From an uncultured Clostridia bacterium (GTDB lineage: Bacteria > Bacillota > Clostridia > Christensenellales > UBA1242), in NCBI GenBank assembly GCA_947628195.1, contig CANQZB010000038.1:1-8241 (forward strand): a stretch of DNA of 8,241 nucleotides, read 5' to 3'. Numbering within the stretch: the stretch's first letter is position 1; each line of letters begins with the position of its first letter. The notes beneath the pieces are model-generated. The model saw only the letters and a list, made by a program, of their open reading frames with translations, ran no database searches and was not told the origin of the DNA. This document shows, in pieces, positions 1 to 6,067 of this stretch. The translations under genes and the position numbers were made by a program.

Positions 1-305
1 GAAAGTTTTGTGTTTATGTTGTATTTGCCGTTCTTTTGCTGAGGCATGCACCCGCACACAACAATTATTTTATTAGGATTATCTTTTTTTAATTTTTTTA
101 ATGCAACAATATTGTTATATGCCCTATCTTCAGCGCCCTCACGTATGCAACAAGTGTTAAACACAACCACATCAGCCTGTTCGGGGCTATCTATTTCCAT
201 CATGCCAAGCGAAGACAAAATACCGCGAATTTTTTCGCTTTCATGCACATTCATTTGGCAACCATAGGTTACTACATTATAAGTTTTGCCTTGAAAATAT
301 TCCAT
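1..305 (-). CDS. miaB: MiaB, tRNA-2-methylthio-N6-dimethylallyladenosine synthase (N-terminal part, cut by window edge)
   Basis: The 101 visible residues are the N-terminal UPF0004 domain of a radical-SAM methylthiotransferase. MiaB adds the 2-methylthio group to N6-isopentenyladenosine at position 37 of tRNAs reading UNN codons. Three cysteines that would hold the auxiliary 4Fe-4S cluster are present: C16 in YGCQMN, C52 in NTCCIRE and C86 in CGCMPQ. Their 36- and 34-residue spacing fits the family. YGCQMN followed by NTCxIRE-x-AE favours MiaB over RimO or MtaB. The radical-SAM CxxxCxxC motif and TRAM domain would lie beyond the left edge. ATG at 305 is chosen because it sits at the normal distance before YGCQMN; the only common upstream alternative is a TTG at 341 overlapping the promoter. 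There is no Shine-Dalgarno sequence, and a promoter -10 ends 7 bases before the ATG, so the mRNA looks leaderless. It is divergent from the PBP gene. Confidence 0.93.
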   Translation of the reverse strand, partial: MEYFQGKTYNVVTYGCQMNVHESEKIRGILSSLGMMEIDSPEQADVVVFNTCCIREGAEDRAYNNIVALKKLKKDNPNKIIVVCGCMPQQKNGKYNINTKL

Positions 306-320
306 ATTGATAATTATAAT
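291..320 (+). promoter_or_regulatory. Promoter of the class A PBP gene
   Basis: TTGAAA (291-296) and TATAAT (315-320) are separated by 18 bases on the plus strand. The -35 lies inside the first codons of miaB. Transcription would start near 327 and leave an AT-rich leader of about 68 bases before the ATG at 395. That leader shows no hairpin, riboswitch or Shine-Dalgarno sequence that I can see. The -10 overlaps the miaB -10 through the symmetric ATTATAAT, so the two polymerases would compete for one site. Confidence 0.62.
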
Positions 321-341
321 ATAAATTGCGTCAATTTTCAA
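313..341 (-). promoter_or_regulatory. miaB promoter, predicted leaderless
   Basis: On the minus strand a TTGAAA -35 (341-336) and a perfect TATAAT -10 (318-313) are separated by 17 bases. The ATG begins 7 bases after the -10, so the start point would fall at about 306-305, on or one base before the start codon. No ribosome site could fit. The -10 is half of the palindrome ATTATAAT (313-320) shared with the PBP promoter. Seen in sequence; transcription is inferred. Confidence 0.72.
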
Positions 342-394
342 CTAAATTTTAGCAAATTACTAATTAAATTTTACTTTTTGCAAACAATAAAGAT

Positions 395-2632
395 ATGGAA
401 AAACCGCACAGAAGTCTCATTAAAAAGGTTTTATTAATATTTTGTTTGTTTTTAGCAATGTCTTTTTTATTGTTCGTTGGGTCTATTGCGGTTATTTACA
501 ATAGTTATGAATTAGATATTAATAGATTAACCAGCACAAATAACGGAGTGAAAGTTTATTCGTCGAGCATGACTGACACCACCCTATATAATACAAACAG
601 ATCTATTATTGAAATAGAAACATTGCCTGATTATGTTGTCAAAGCTTTTGTAGACACCGAAGATAAAAGGTTTTTTAGCCATAACGGATATGATATTAAA
701 AGAATTTTAAAAGCGGGACTTGTAAATTTAACAACCAAATCCAAAAGCCAGGGGGCTTCCACAATAAGCCAACAACTTATTAAAAATGCCTTGCTTACAA
801 ACGAAAAAACTTATAGCAGAAAACTTAAAGAAATAGTTTTGGCAGTAAAAATGGAAAAAAAATTTAGCAAAAATGAGATATTGGAAATGTATCTTAATAC
901 CATTTATTTCGGGTCAAACGCATACGGAATTGAGAACGCAAGCAAAGTGTATTTTAATAAATCTGCAAAAGATTTAACCTTAAACGAAACGTGCGTTTTA
1001 GTGGGTTTGATAAAATCTCCGGCAAAATATTCACCTAAAACCAACTATAACAATGCAATTAATAGAAGGAATGTTGTTGCAAAATTGTTATACGATAACG
1101 GCGATATAAGTTTGGAAGATTATAACGATGTTTTGAACAGCGCCATAGAAGTTGCAAAATTAAACGAATCGGACCAAGCTTATGAAAAGGAAGCGATTTA
1201 TGAGGCGTGTAATTTATTGAACATAAGTGAACGGGAATTGATTAACAGAAAATATCAAATAATTACATATAAAGATGACGAATTACAAAATCAATTAAAA
1301 AAAAGCCATTATGATGAAGTTTGTGCATTAAACGAAAATTTGGATAGCCTTTCCATTGTTGCTAATAACGATGGCAAAATTATAGCATATTATGTCAATA
1401 GCGATTATAATTTGCACGATATGAAAAGACAACCCGCTTCTACCCTTAAACCATTGGCGGTGTATATGCCGTGCATAATACACAATATACTGTCGCCGTC
1501 AACATTGATATTAGATGATGAAATTAATTATAACGGCTTTTCGCCTAAAAATGCAGATGATAAATATCATGGGTATGTTTCAACTAGGCTTGCCCTTTCT
1601 AAATCCTATAACATTCCGGCTGTTAAAGCGCTGGACTTTGTTGGGGTTAACAAAGCAAAGGAATGTTTGCTAGATTTTGGAATTAATATTTCCAAAAGTG
1701 ATTTGAATTTAAGTTTGGCGTTGGGCGCTGTTAAAAATGGCGTAAGTTTAATTCAGTTATTAAACGCTTATTCAATTATATCAAATATGGGCGTAAATAA
1801 AGGCTTGACATTTATTGATAAAATTCTAGACGAAAAAGGCAATATTGTTTATAATTCTCAAAACTTTAGCGAAAAAATTTTTAAAGATGAGGATTGCTTT
1901 TTACTGACAGATATGTTAAAGGATACTGCCAAAACTGGCAGTGCGAAACGCTTAAATTCCCTTAACCTACCTGTAGCTTGCAAAACTGGCACTGCTTCTA
2001 ATGGCAAAGAAAATACAGATTTATACAATATTGCGTATACAAGCGAACACACTATGTTATCCTGGGTTTCGTGCATTAAAAATAACAAATTGCCGGCAAA
2101 TTTGTATAGTTCAGTGCTTCCAACTGAGATAAACAAGCAAATTTTAAGCAATTTATATGATGATCATAAGCCTGCCGATTTCGTATGCCCTTCTGGAGTT
2201 AGTAAAATGCCATACGACTTGATTGAATATGAAAATAATCATCATATTGTTGCACCTGCAACAAATTTAGAGAGATTTATTGCTTACGATTACTTTAAAA
2301 ATGATAATCCGCCGAAAGTTAATACAAGTTTAAAAGATTTAGGCTTGAATGTTAATCTTAACAAAAACGGAGCGAATATTAGTTTTTATGCAAAACCAGA
2401 TAAAACTTATTATTTATACAAAATAACGGATAATAAAGAGTTGATTAACTTATATCAAAACAAAACTGGCGTTGTGGAATATGTAGATAATAATGTTTTT
2501 CATTTTTCCGAAATATCATATCTTTTGACCGATGGCGATAAAGAAGATATGATTGCAATTAAACCGAAAGATTATTTAATTAACTTGCTAAATAATGAGG
2601 TTAAAACCGGCAAAAAGAAGTGGTATGTATAA
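395..2632 (+). CDS. Class A (bifunctional) penicillin-binding protein: GT51 glycosyltransferase plus transpeptidase
   Basis: This enzyme polymerises lipid II into glycan strands and crosslinks the peptides at the outer face of the membrane. Of 745 residues, the first 11 are cytoplasmic and basic, and a membrane anchor spans about 12-35. The GT51 domain follows (about 70-250): EDKRFFSHNG with catalytic E89, GASTISQQ at 120-127, RKLKE with second Glu E146 (57 residues after the first, as in S. aureus PBP2), and EILEMYLN. The transpeptidase has S349-T-L-K352, S404-Y-N406 and K530-T-G532, so all catalytic motifs are intact. An extra KTG at 513-515 lies just before the true one. The last 150 residues or so are a beta-looking tail I cannot assign. 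The ATG is placed right before the basic residues and anchor; no Shine-Dalgarno sequence is visible. It converges on glmS with a 9-base gap and no visible terminator. The family is certain; a gene symbol (ponA/mrcA/pbpF type) cannot be assigned. Confidence 0.95.
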   Translation: MEKPHRSLIKKVLLIFCLFLAMSFLLFVGSIAVIYNSYELDINRLTSTNNGVKVYSSSMTDTTLYNTNRSIIEIETLPDYVVKAFVDTEDKRFFSHNGYDIKRILKAGLVNLTTKSKSQGASTISQQLIKNALLTNEKTYSRKLKEIVLAVKMEKKFSKNEILEMYLNTIYFGSNAYGIENASKVYFNKSAKDLTLNETCVLVGLIKSPAKYSPKTNYNNAINRRNVVAKLLYDNGDISLEDYNDVLNSAIEVAKLNESDQAYEKEAIYEACNLLNISERELINRKYQIITYKDDELQNQLKKSHYDEVCALNENLDSLSIVANNDGKIIAYYVNSDYNLHDMKRQPASTLKPLAVYMPCIIHNILSPSTLILDDEINYNGFSPKNADDKYHGYVSTRLALSKSYNIPAVKALDFVGVNKAKECLLDFGINISKSDLNLSLALGAVKNGVSLIQLLNAYSIISNMGVNKGLTFIDKILDEKGNIVYNSQNFSEKIFKDEDCFLLTDMLKDTAKTGSAKRLNSLNLPVACKTGTASNGKENTDLYNIAYTSEHTMLSWVSCIKNNKLPANLYSSVLPTEINKQILSNLYDDHKPADFVCPSGVSKMPYDLIEYENNHHIVAPATNLERFIAYDYFKNDNPPKVNTSLKDLGLNVNLNKNGANISFYAKPDKTYYLYKITDNKELINLYQNKTGVVEYVDNNVFHFSEISYLLTDGDKEDMIAIKPKDYLINLLNNEVKTGKKKWYV

Positions 2633-2641
2633 TTTTTAAAC

Positions 2642-3676
2642 CTACTCTACCGTAACGCTTTTTGCCAAGTTGCGAGGCATATCGGGGTTTAAATTGCGCT
2701 CTATTGCCACATAATAGCTTATCATTTGAAAAGGTATTATAGAATATATCGGCAAATAACAACTGTCAACTTCTAAATTCTGCAAAAATCTTTCAAAGGC
2801 AAGAACCTTGCCTCCCCTAGATTCTATTTCGTTAATTGCTGTTTTTAATTTTTCGGCATTGTTTGAGCTGTTTAGTGCCAAAACAATGCTTTTGTTATCT
2901 ATAAGTGATAAAGTGCCGTGTTTCAGTTCCCCAGAATAAATAGGCAAAGTGAAAATGTAATCAATTTCCCTAATTTTAAGGCTGGCTTCAACAAGGGTTA
3001 AATAATCTATGTCTTTGCCGATTAGTATTATTTTGTCTAGCGAATTGATTTGCTCCACAATATCTTGTATATTTAAATTTTTTATGTAATTTTCAATTTT
3101 GTTGGAAAAATCTATAATGTTTAATTTGTAGTTCTTATTTGATAACACTTTATAGATATAAGCGAAAATGAATACCTGACAGCAATAAGTTTTTGTGCTG
3201 GCAACCGCCATTTCTTTGTTGGCTTTTGATAATATTATATAGTCTGCAAATTTTGTTAAAGTGCTTTTGCTTTCATTGGTTATTATCAACAATTTGCCCT
3301 TTAGTTGTTTGATTTTTTCCGCAGCCTTCAAACAATCGGCGGTTTCCCCGCTTTGACTTACTATAATATGTAAATGATTTTTTGATATTTCCTTTGAAAC
3401 TTGATAGTTTGATGCTAATTCACATACTGTGTTGTAACCCAATTCTTTAAATAATTCGTTACCAATTAAGCACGAATTGTACGCCGTTCCGCAACCAATA
3501 AAAGTAATATCTTTAATATGCTTAAAGATTTTTAAAAAATCCACATCGCATATATTTTCATAAGTTTTTCTTATCGCAAATGGAGTTTCATATATCTCTT
3601 TCAACATATAGTGCTTAAAATTGCCAAGAGATAATTGCTTAATGCAGTTGTTATGTGTATGTAATTGAATTACCAT
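2642..3676 (-). CDS. glmS: GlmS isomerase half (two SIS domains), separated from its glutaminase half by a frameshift
   Basis: This is the C-terminal, fructose-6-phosphate-binding isomerase part of glucosamine-6-phosphate synthase. From the ATG at 3676, the GlmS linker sequence HYMLKEIYE lies at 22-30. The first SIS domain has CGTAYNS (62-68), SQSGET (107-112) and AVASTKTY. The second SIS domain has GELKHGTLSLID, and the protein ends in PRNLAKSVTVE with the Schiff-base lysine at K339. No residue of the active site appears decayed. The frame is +1 relative to the upstream glutaminase ORF and overlaps it by 26 bases. A TAA in this frame stands directly before the ATG, and no Shine-Dalgarno sequence precedes it, so independent translation looks poor. 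Either GlmS is made here as two chains, or one indel (biological or an assembly error) splits a normal gene of about 560 codons. The identity is certain; the status of the gene is not. Confidence 0.9.
   Translation of the reverse strand: MVIQLHTHNNCIKQLSLGNFKHYMLKEIYETPFAIRKTYENICDVDFLKIFKHIKDITFIGCGTAYNSCLIGNELFKELGYNTVCELASNYQVSKEISKNHLHIIVSQSGETADCLKAAEKIKQLKGKLLIITNESKSTLTKFADYIILSKANKEMAVASTKTYCCQVFIFAYIYKVLSNKNYKLNIIDFSNKIENYIKNLNIQDIVEQINSLDKIILIGKDIDYLTLVEASLKIREIDYIFTLPIYSGELKHGTLSLIDNKSIVLALNSSNNAEKLKTAINEIESRGGKVLAFERFLQNLEVDSCYLPIYSIIPFQMISYYVAIERNLNPDMPRNLAKSVTVE
3651..3676 (-). other. Overlap where the glmS reading frame changes (+1)
   Basis: The shift must lie in this 26-base stretch or one codon upstream. 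The isomerase frame is closed by a TAA just before its ATG at 3676, and the glutaminase frame is closed by the TAA at 3653-3651. A ribosome would need +1 (or -2) movement to make full-length GlmS. I see no heptameric slippery site, RF2-like CTT-TGA-C or well-placed internal Shine-Dalgarno sequence. The stretch has only short homopolymers of 2-3 bases. Confidence 0.75.
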
Positions 3677-4316
3677 TTAAGTTTGTTACAATATTATCCT
3701 TAATTTTAATTATGTCATAATCCTGTAAAGAATAAAGGTTGCCGGAAGGCAGGCTTGATATGTCGCTAGAAATATAAATGCCATCGTCCGAAACCAACAA
3801 ATTTAAAGGGCTAAATTTCTTAACTAGGTATATGGTTTTATCCACGCAACCTATTATTAAAGCGAAACTGCCTTCTAATTGGTTAAATAGATTTTTAACT
3901 TTGTTATCACTATCCCCTTTTATAGATGTTAAAAGGTTTGCAATTACTTCAGTATCTGTGTTTGAATAAAATTTAACCCCGGATTTTTTTAAGGCCCTTT
4001 TTAAGGTATCTGCATTGTCTATAATGCCATTATGCACCACTGTAAAGGCTTTATCGTAAGAAATATGCGGATGAGTGTTTTTAAGGTTCACCTCGCCATT
4101 GGTCGCCCATCGTGTATGGCCAAATGCTATATTGCACTTTATGTTGGGCTTTTCTAAGTTTTCTAACGCCCCAACTGCTTTTACAATTTTTAGTGCATTT
4201 TTTGTGTAATATGCTATACCGCAAGAATCATATCCCCTATATTGTAACAGTTTTAAACCCTTATAAACTTCATCAATGGCATTCAATTTGCCTATGTAAC
4301 CATAAATTCCACACAT
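3651..4316 (-). CDS. glmS: GlmS glutaminase half (class II amidotransferase domain), ending early at a frameshift
   Basis: This is the N-terminal Ntn-hydrolase domain of glutamine:fructose-6-phosphate aminotransferase, which releases ammonia from glutamine for glucosamine-6-phosphate synthesis, the entry to UDP-GlcNAc and peptidoglycan. Met-Cys start CGIYGYIG gives the nucleophile C2. QYRGYDSCG (25-33), HTRWATNG (67-74; most relatives have His where N73 stands), HPH (82-84), HNGIIDN (95-101), TDTEV (120-124) and EGSFALI follow. The ORF stops at residue 221, where GlmS normally runs on through a linker into the SIS domains. Those domains lie immediately downstream in the +1 frame. The ATG has a GGAG site 7 bases upstream and starts 3 bases after the murI stop, so murI and glmS form an operon. 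No glmS ribozyme leader is possible in so small a gap. Confidence 0.92.
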   Translation of the reverse strand: MCGIYGYIGKLNAIDEVYKGLKLLQYRGYDSCGIAYYTKNALKIVKAVGALENLEKPNIKCNIAFGHTRWATNGEVNLKNTHPHISYDKAFTVVHNGIIDNADTLKRALKKSGVKFYSNTDTEVIANLLTSIKGDSDNKVKNLFNQLEGSFALIIGCVDKTIYLVKKFSPLNLLVSDDGIYISSDISSLPSGNLYSLQDYDIIKIKDNIVTNLNGNSITYT

Positions 4317-4319
4317 AAA

Positions 4320-4988
4320 TTATCTCCATAACAATCTTTTTAATTTGTTTTCATTTTCTAAACTATTCAGCGATTGCAAAAATACAATGTCAAGATCTTC
4401 ACTTTGTGGTGAATAATTTATTCTTTCAACAAGAAAATCGCTATTCTTTAACACTTTGGTGTTTGGGCAATATTTTACAAATAATTCGTAAACAAGCTCG
4501 TAATGGGTGCACCCCAAAACAAGATTATTTAGTTTATTTAAGCCATACTTTTTTACATGATTTTTTATAATTGTATTCAATTTTTTTTCATTATCTATGT
4601 TGTTTTCTATGTATTTTGCCAGTGTTTTATCGGCAATGGCATCAGCGGTTAAATTTGCTTTTGTTAAAGGCGTTGTTAAATATGTATAATTAGAATTGAA
4701 ATCCATACAAATAACGTTTTCTAAATTTTCGTTTATAAGAACGCTGGAAGCGGTGTTGCATGCCACAATTATTAAATCTACAAGATATTTCTCTTTTAAT
4801 TCTTTTATTATTTTTAAAAGGCGAGATTTTAAAAATTTATTCTTCTTATTGCCATAAGGCATATATAAATTATCACAATAATAAATGTAATTTCCGTAAT
4901 GGAATTTGTTTATAAGTGCACGCAAAACACTTATTCCACCAATTCCGCTATCAATAAGCGCAATGGTGGGCTTTAATTTTTTTATCAT
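4320..4988 (-). CDS. murI: Glutamate racemase MurI, unusually short
   Basis: MurI converts L-glutamate to D-glutamate for peptidoglycan stems in the cytoplasm. DSGIGG (13-18), YCDNLYMPYGNK (37-48), the first catalytic cysteine in ACNTAS (C77) and the second in GCTHYEL (C160, with T161 and H162) are all present. YIE at 126-128 probably aligns with the usual VPLVE, giving E128, 32 residues before C160. The protein has 222 residues against the usual 255-275. The two catalytic cysteines are 83 apart instead of about 110, so some 25-30 residues are missing around the central PGA...IGVIAT region. I chose ATG 4988 over TTG 5033 because the extra 15 residues are not conserved and the TTG lies in the promoter -35. 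It is first in an operon with glmS. It is probably a racemase, but activity is uncertain with the shortened centre. Confidence 0.85.
   Translation of the reverse strand: MIKKLKPTIALIDSGIGGISVLRALINKFHYGNYIYYCDNLYMPYGNKKNKFLKSRLLKIIKELKEKYLVDLIIVACNTASSVLINENLENVICMDFNSNYTYLTTPLTKANLTADAIADKTLAKYIENNIDNEKKLNTIIKNHVKKYGLNKLNNLVLGCTHYELVYELFVKYCPNTKVLKNSDFLVERINYSPQSEDLDIVFLQSLNSLENENKLKRLLWR
4324..4327 (-). promoter_or_regulatory. Shine-Dalgarno site of glmS
   Basis: GGAG on the minus strand lies 7 bases before the glmS ATG and inside the last codons of murI. It supports coupled translation and shows that this organism uses Shine-Dalgarno initiation for genes inside operons. Confidence 0.75.
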
Positions 4989-5003
4989 AATATAGTTTAT
5001 GAT

Positions 5004-5033
5004 TTTATAAAAATATTGTGAAAGTACTTGCAA
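5004..5033 (-). promoter_or_regulatory. murI-glmS promoter (weaker prediction)
   Basis: On the minus strand TTGCAA (5033-5028) and TATAAA (5009-5004) are 18 bases apart. The start would be near 4997, leaving about 9 bases before ATG 4988 and no room for a Shine-Dalgarno sequence. An alternative -10, CATAAA (5001-4996), ends 7 bases before the ATG but has no good -35. TTGCAA is its own reverse complement, and the same hexamer serves rpsT on the other strand. Confidence 0.45.
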
Positions 5034-5056
5034 AATAAAAAAAAGTTTGTTATAAT
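5028..5056 (+). promoter_or_regulatory. rpsT promoter
   Basis: TTGCAA (5028-5033) and a perfect TATAAT (5051-5056) have an ideal 17-base spacer. Transcription would start near 5063, giving a leader of about 15 bases that carries a strong ribosome site. The leader is too short for a structured S20 autoregulatory element. Confidence 0.8.
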
Positions 5057-5067
5057 ATGCCGTAATT

Positions 5068-5072
5068 GGAGG
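5068..5072 (+). promoter_or_regulatory. Shine-Dalgarno site of rpsT
   Basis: GGAGG ends 5 bases before ATG 5078. It decides the start: a TTG at 5066 in the same frame would overlap this site and add MEVC, which S20 proteins lack. Confidence 0.88.
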
Positions 5073-5077
5073 TTTGT

Positions 5078-5335
5078 ATGGCTAATATCAAATCAGCAAA
5101 AAAGAGAATTGACGTTATCAATAGACAAACTTTAGAAAATAAAGCTTATAAATCAAAAATCGCTACACAAGTGAAAAAATATAAGATGGCTGTTGATAAT
5201 AAAGAAGCTGAAAAGGCTCAAAAATTGTTGAGTGAAACTTTTTCTTTAATAGATTCTGCTGTATCTAAAGGCATTTTGCAAAAAGCAACTGCAAATAGAA
5301 AAAAAGCAAGGCTATCTCAATATACTGCTAAATAA
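5078..5335 (+). CDS. rpsT: 30S ribosomal protein S20
   Basis: S20 binds 16S rRNA early in assembly of the 30S subunit. The 85-residue product has the family's usual length, the N-terminus MANIKSAKKR and a C-terminal basic stretch with ATANRKKARLSQ. It is rich in Lys and Ala and predicted helical throughout. ATG 5078 follows a GGAGG site. The gene forms a single-gene transcription unit between its own promoter and a strong terminator. It is divergent from murI and convergent with the ygjP-like gene. The presence of rpsT close to holA and comEC is the order found in Bacillus subtilis and many clostridia, here with a YgjP-like gene inserted and rpsT on the opposite strand. Confidence 0.97.
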   Translation: MANIKSAKKRIDVINRQTLENKAYKSKIATQVKKYKMAVDNKEAEKAQKLLSETFSLIDSAVSKGILQKATANRKKARLSQYTAK

Positions 5336-5360
5336 AAAATACCTTTAAGGTATTTTTTTT
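5334..5360. terminator. Bidirectional intrinsic terminator between rpsT and the ygjP-like gene
   Basis: An 11-bp stem (5334-5344 with 5348-5358), a 3-base loop and an eight-T run (5353-5360) follow the rpsT stop directly. The GC part is only ACC/GGT; the outer stem is A-T. On the minus strand the six As become a T tail, so it can also end transcription of the ygjP-like gene, whose stop is at 5364. Confidence 0.85.
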
Positions 5361-5363
5361 ATT

Positions 5364-6026
5364 TTATATTACATCTATTATTTTTTTGTTTTCTTTTAGC
5401 CATTTCTCTTGCGTTTTATAGTTTGGCAGAATTTCCTCTACCCTATGCCAAAATTTTTGGCTATGGTTTTTTTCTTTGGTGTGGCATAACTCATGTACAA
5501 CAATGTAATTTATCACTTCGATTGGGCACATTATAAGTTTATAAGTAAAGTTTAAATTGTTATTATAACTGCAAGAGCCCCATCTGGATATTGCCGAAGT
5601 GATTTTTATTTGTTTATAATTAAAATTGAACAAGCTGGCGTAGTGCTGAACTTGTTTTGGAATTATAGTTTTTGATAAATTTATTAAAAAAGTTTTTAAA
5701 CGGATTGCCGGGTTTATAGATGGCAAAAACACCGTTCTGTTTTCGGTTTTTACCCTATAGCCATTATATAAAACAATGTTATATTTTTCGCCTAGCAGGG
5801 TTATAGTTTCATCTTTTTTAAAAGTTAGCGGTGAGTAAACACTGTTTTGATTTTCTGTCCGCTTGCTAATAATCCATTTAGATTTTTTTAAAATGAATTT
5901 GTCAATGTCCTCTTGCTTTGTGTGGAAAGGTGCTCGAACATATAGATTTCCGTCCCTATCTATAATTAAAGCAATGCTTTTGCGTTTGGAATAAGTTATT
6001 TCGTTGGGTATTAATAAGTCGTTCAT
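5364..6026 (-). CDS. YgjP-type metal-dependent hydrolase (DUF45 / M48-like metallopeptidase family)
   Basis: The 220 residues match the YgjP/DUF45 family in length and layout. The N-terminal part has RKSIALIIDRDG (15-26) and VRAP (30-33), then a K-x-x-K-W pattern near 48-51. The C-terminal catalytic part has SRWGSCS (147-153) and H178-E-L-C-H182, with a third ligand H188 in NHSQKFW. This is the zinc site HExxH-x5-H of the family. No signal peptide or membrane segment is seen, so it is cytoplasmic. The in vivo substrate of the family is not well established. ATG 6026 is preceded by no Shine-Dalgarno sequence but by an extended -10 ending 7 bases upstream, suggesting a leaderless mRNA. It lies 41 bases after holA with no terminator between, so read-through from holA is also possible. 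Confidence 0.88.
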   Translation of the reverse strand: MNDLLIPNEITYSKRKSIALIIDRDGNLYVRAPFHTKQEDIDKFILKKSKWIISKRTENQNSVYSPLTFKKDETITLLGEKYNIVLYNGYRVKTENRTVFLPSINPAIRLKTFLINLSKTIIPKQVQHYASLFNFNYKQIKITSAISRWGSCSYNNNLNFTYKLIMCPIEVINYIVVHELCHTKEKNHSQKFWHRVEEILPNYKTQEKWLKENKKIIDVI

Positions 6027-6033
6027 AATGCTT

Positions 6034-6042
6034 ATTCTAGCA
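6034..6042 (-). promoter_or_regulatory. Promoter of the ygjP-like gene, extended -10, predicted leaderless
   Basis: On the minus strand TGC-TAGAAT is an extended -10, with TAGAAT at 6039-6034. The -35 region is only T-rich (no clear hexamer). Exactly 7 bases separate the -10 from the ATG at 6026, so the start would be at about 6027-6026. The layout matches the miaB and holA promoters. Confidence 0.55.
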
Positions 6043-6067
6043 CAAAAACCTAAAAAACAAAAACATT

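Noticed and set aside
1858..2151. Minus-strand ORF of 97 codons inside the PBP gene.
   Set aside because: It is antisense to the transpeptidase domain with its intact SxN and KTG motifs; a chance open frame.
2609..2666. 9-bp perfect inverted repeat (GGCAAAAAG / CTTTTTGCC) across the PBP-glmS junction as a terminator.
   Set aside because: The loop is 40 bases, both arms are in coding sequence, the stem is A-T rich, and there is no T run beyond it. Probably chance in AT-rich DNA.
3651..3676. Programmed +1 frameshifting in glmS.
   Set aside because: ACA-TAA-C does not allow good re-pairing after +1 slippage, there is no RF2-like site, and GlmS is not known to use recoding.
3778..3969. Small plus-strand ORFs opposite the minus-strand genes (for example at 3778, 4112, 6624, 7373 and 7790).
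   Set aside because: They lie antisense to genes with clear conserved motifs, have no ribosome sites and resemble no family.
4317..4330. glmS ribozyme riboswitch upstream of glmS.
   Set aside because: murI ends 3 bases before glmS, and the whole operon leader is only a few bases long, so the ribozyme cannot fit.
5031..5033. TTG as the start of murI (15 extra residues).
   Set aside because: It lies in the likely -35 hexamer, has no ribosome site, and the added residues precede the normal MurI N-terminus. ATG 4988 fits the family.
5066..5068. TTG as the start of rpsT (adds MEVC).
   Set aside because: It overlaps the GGAGG site serving ATG 5078, and S20 proteins begin MANIKSA.
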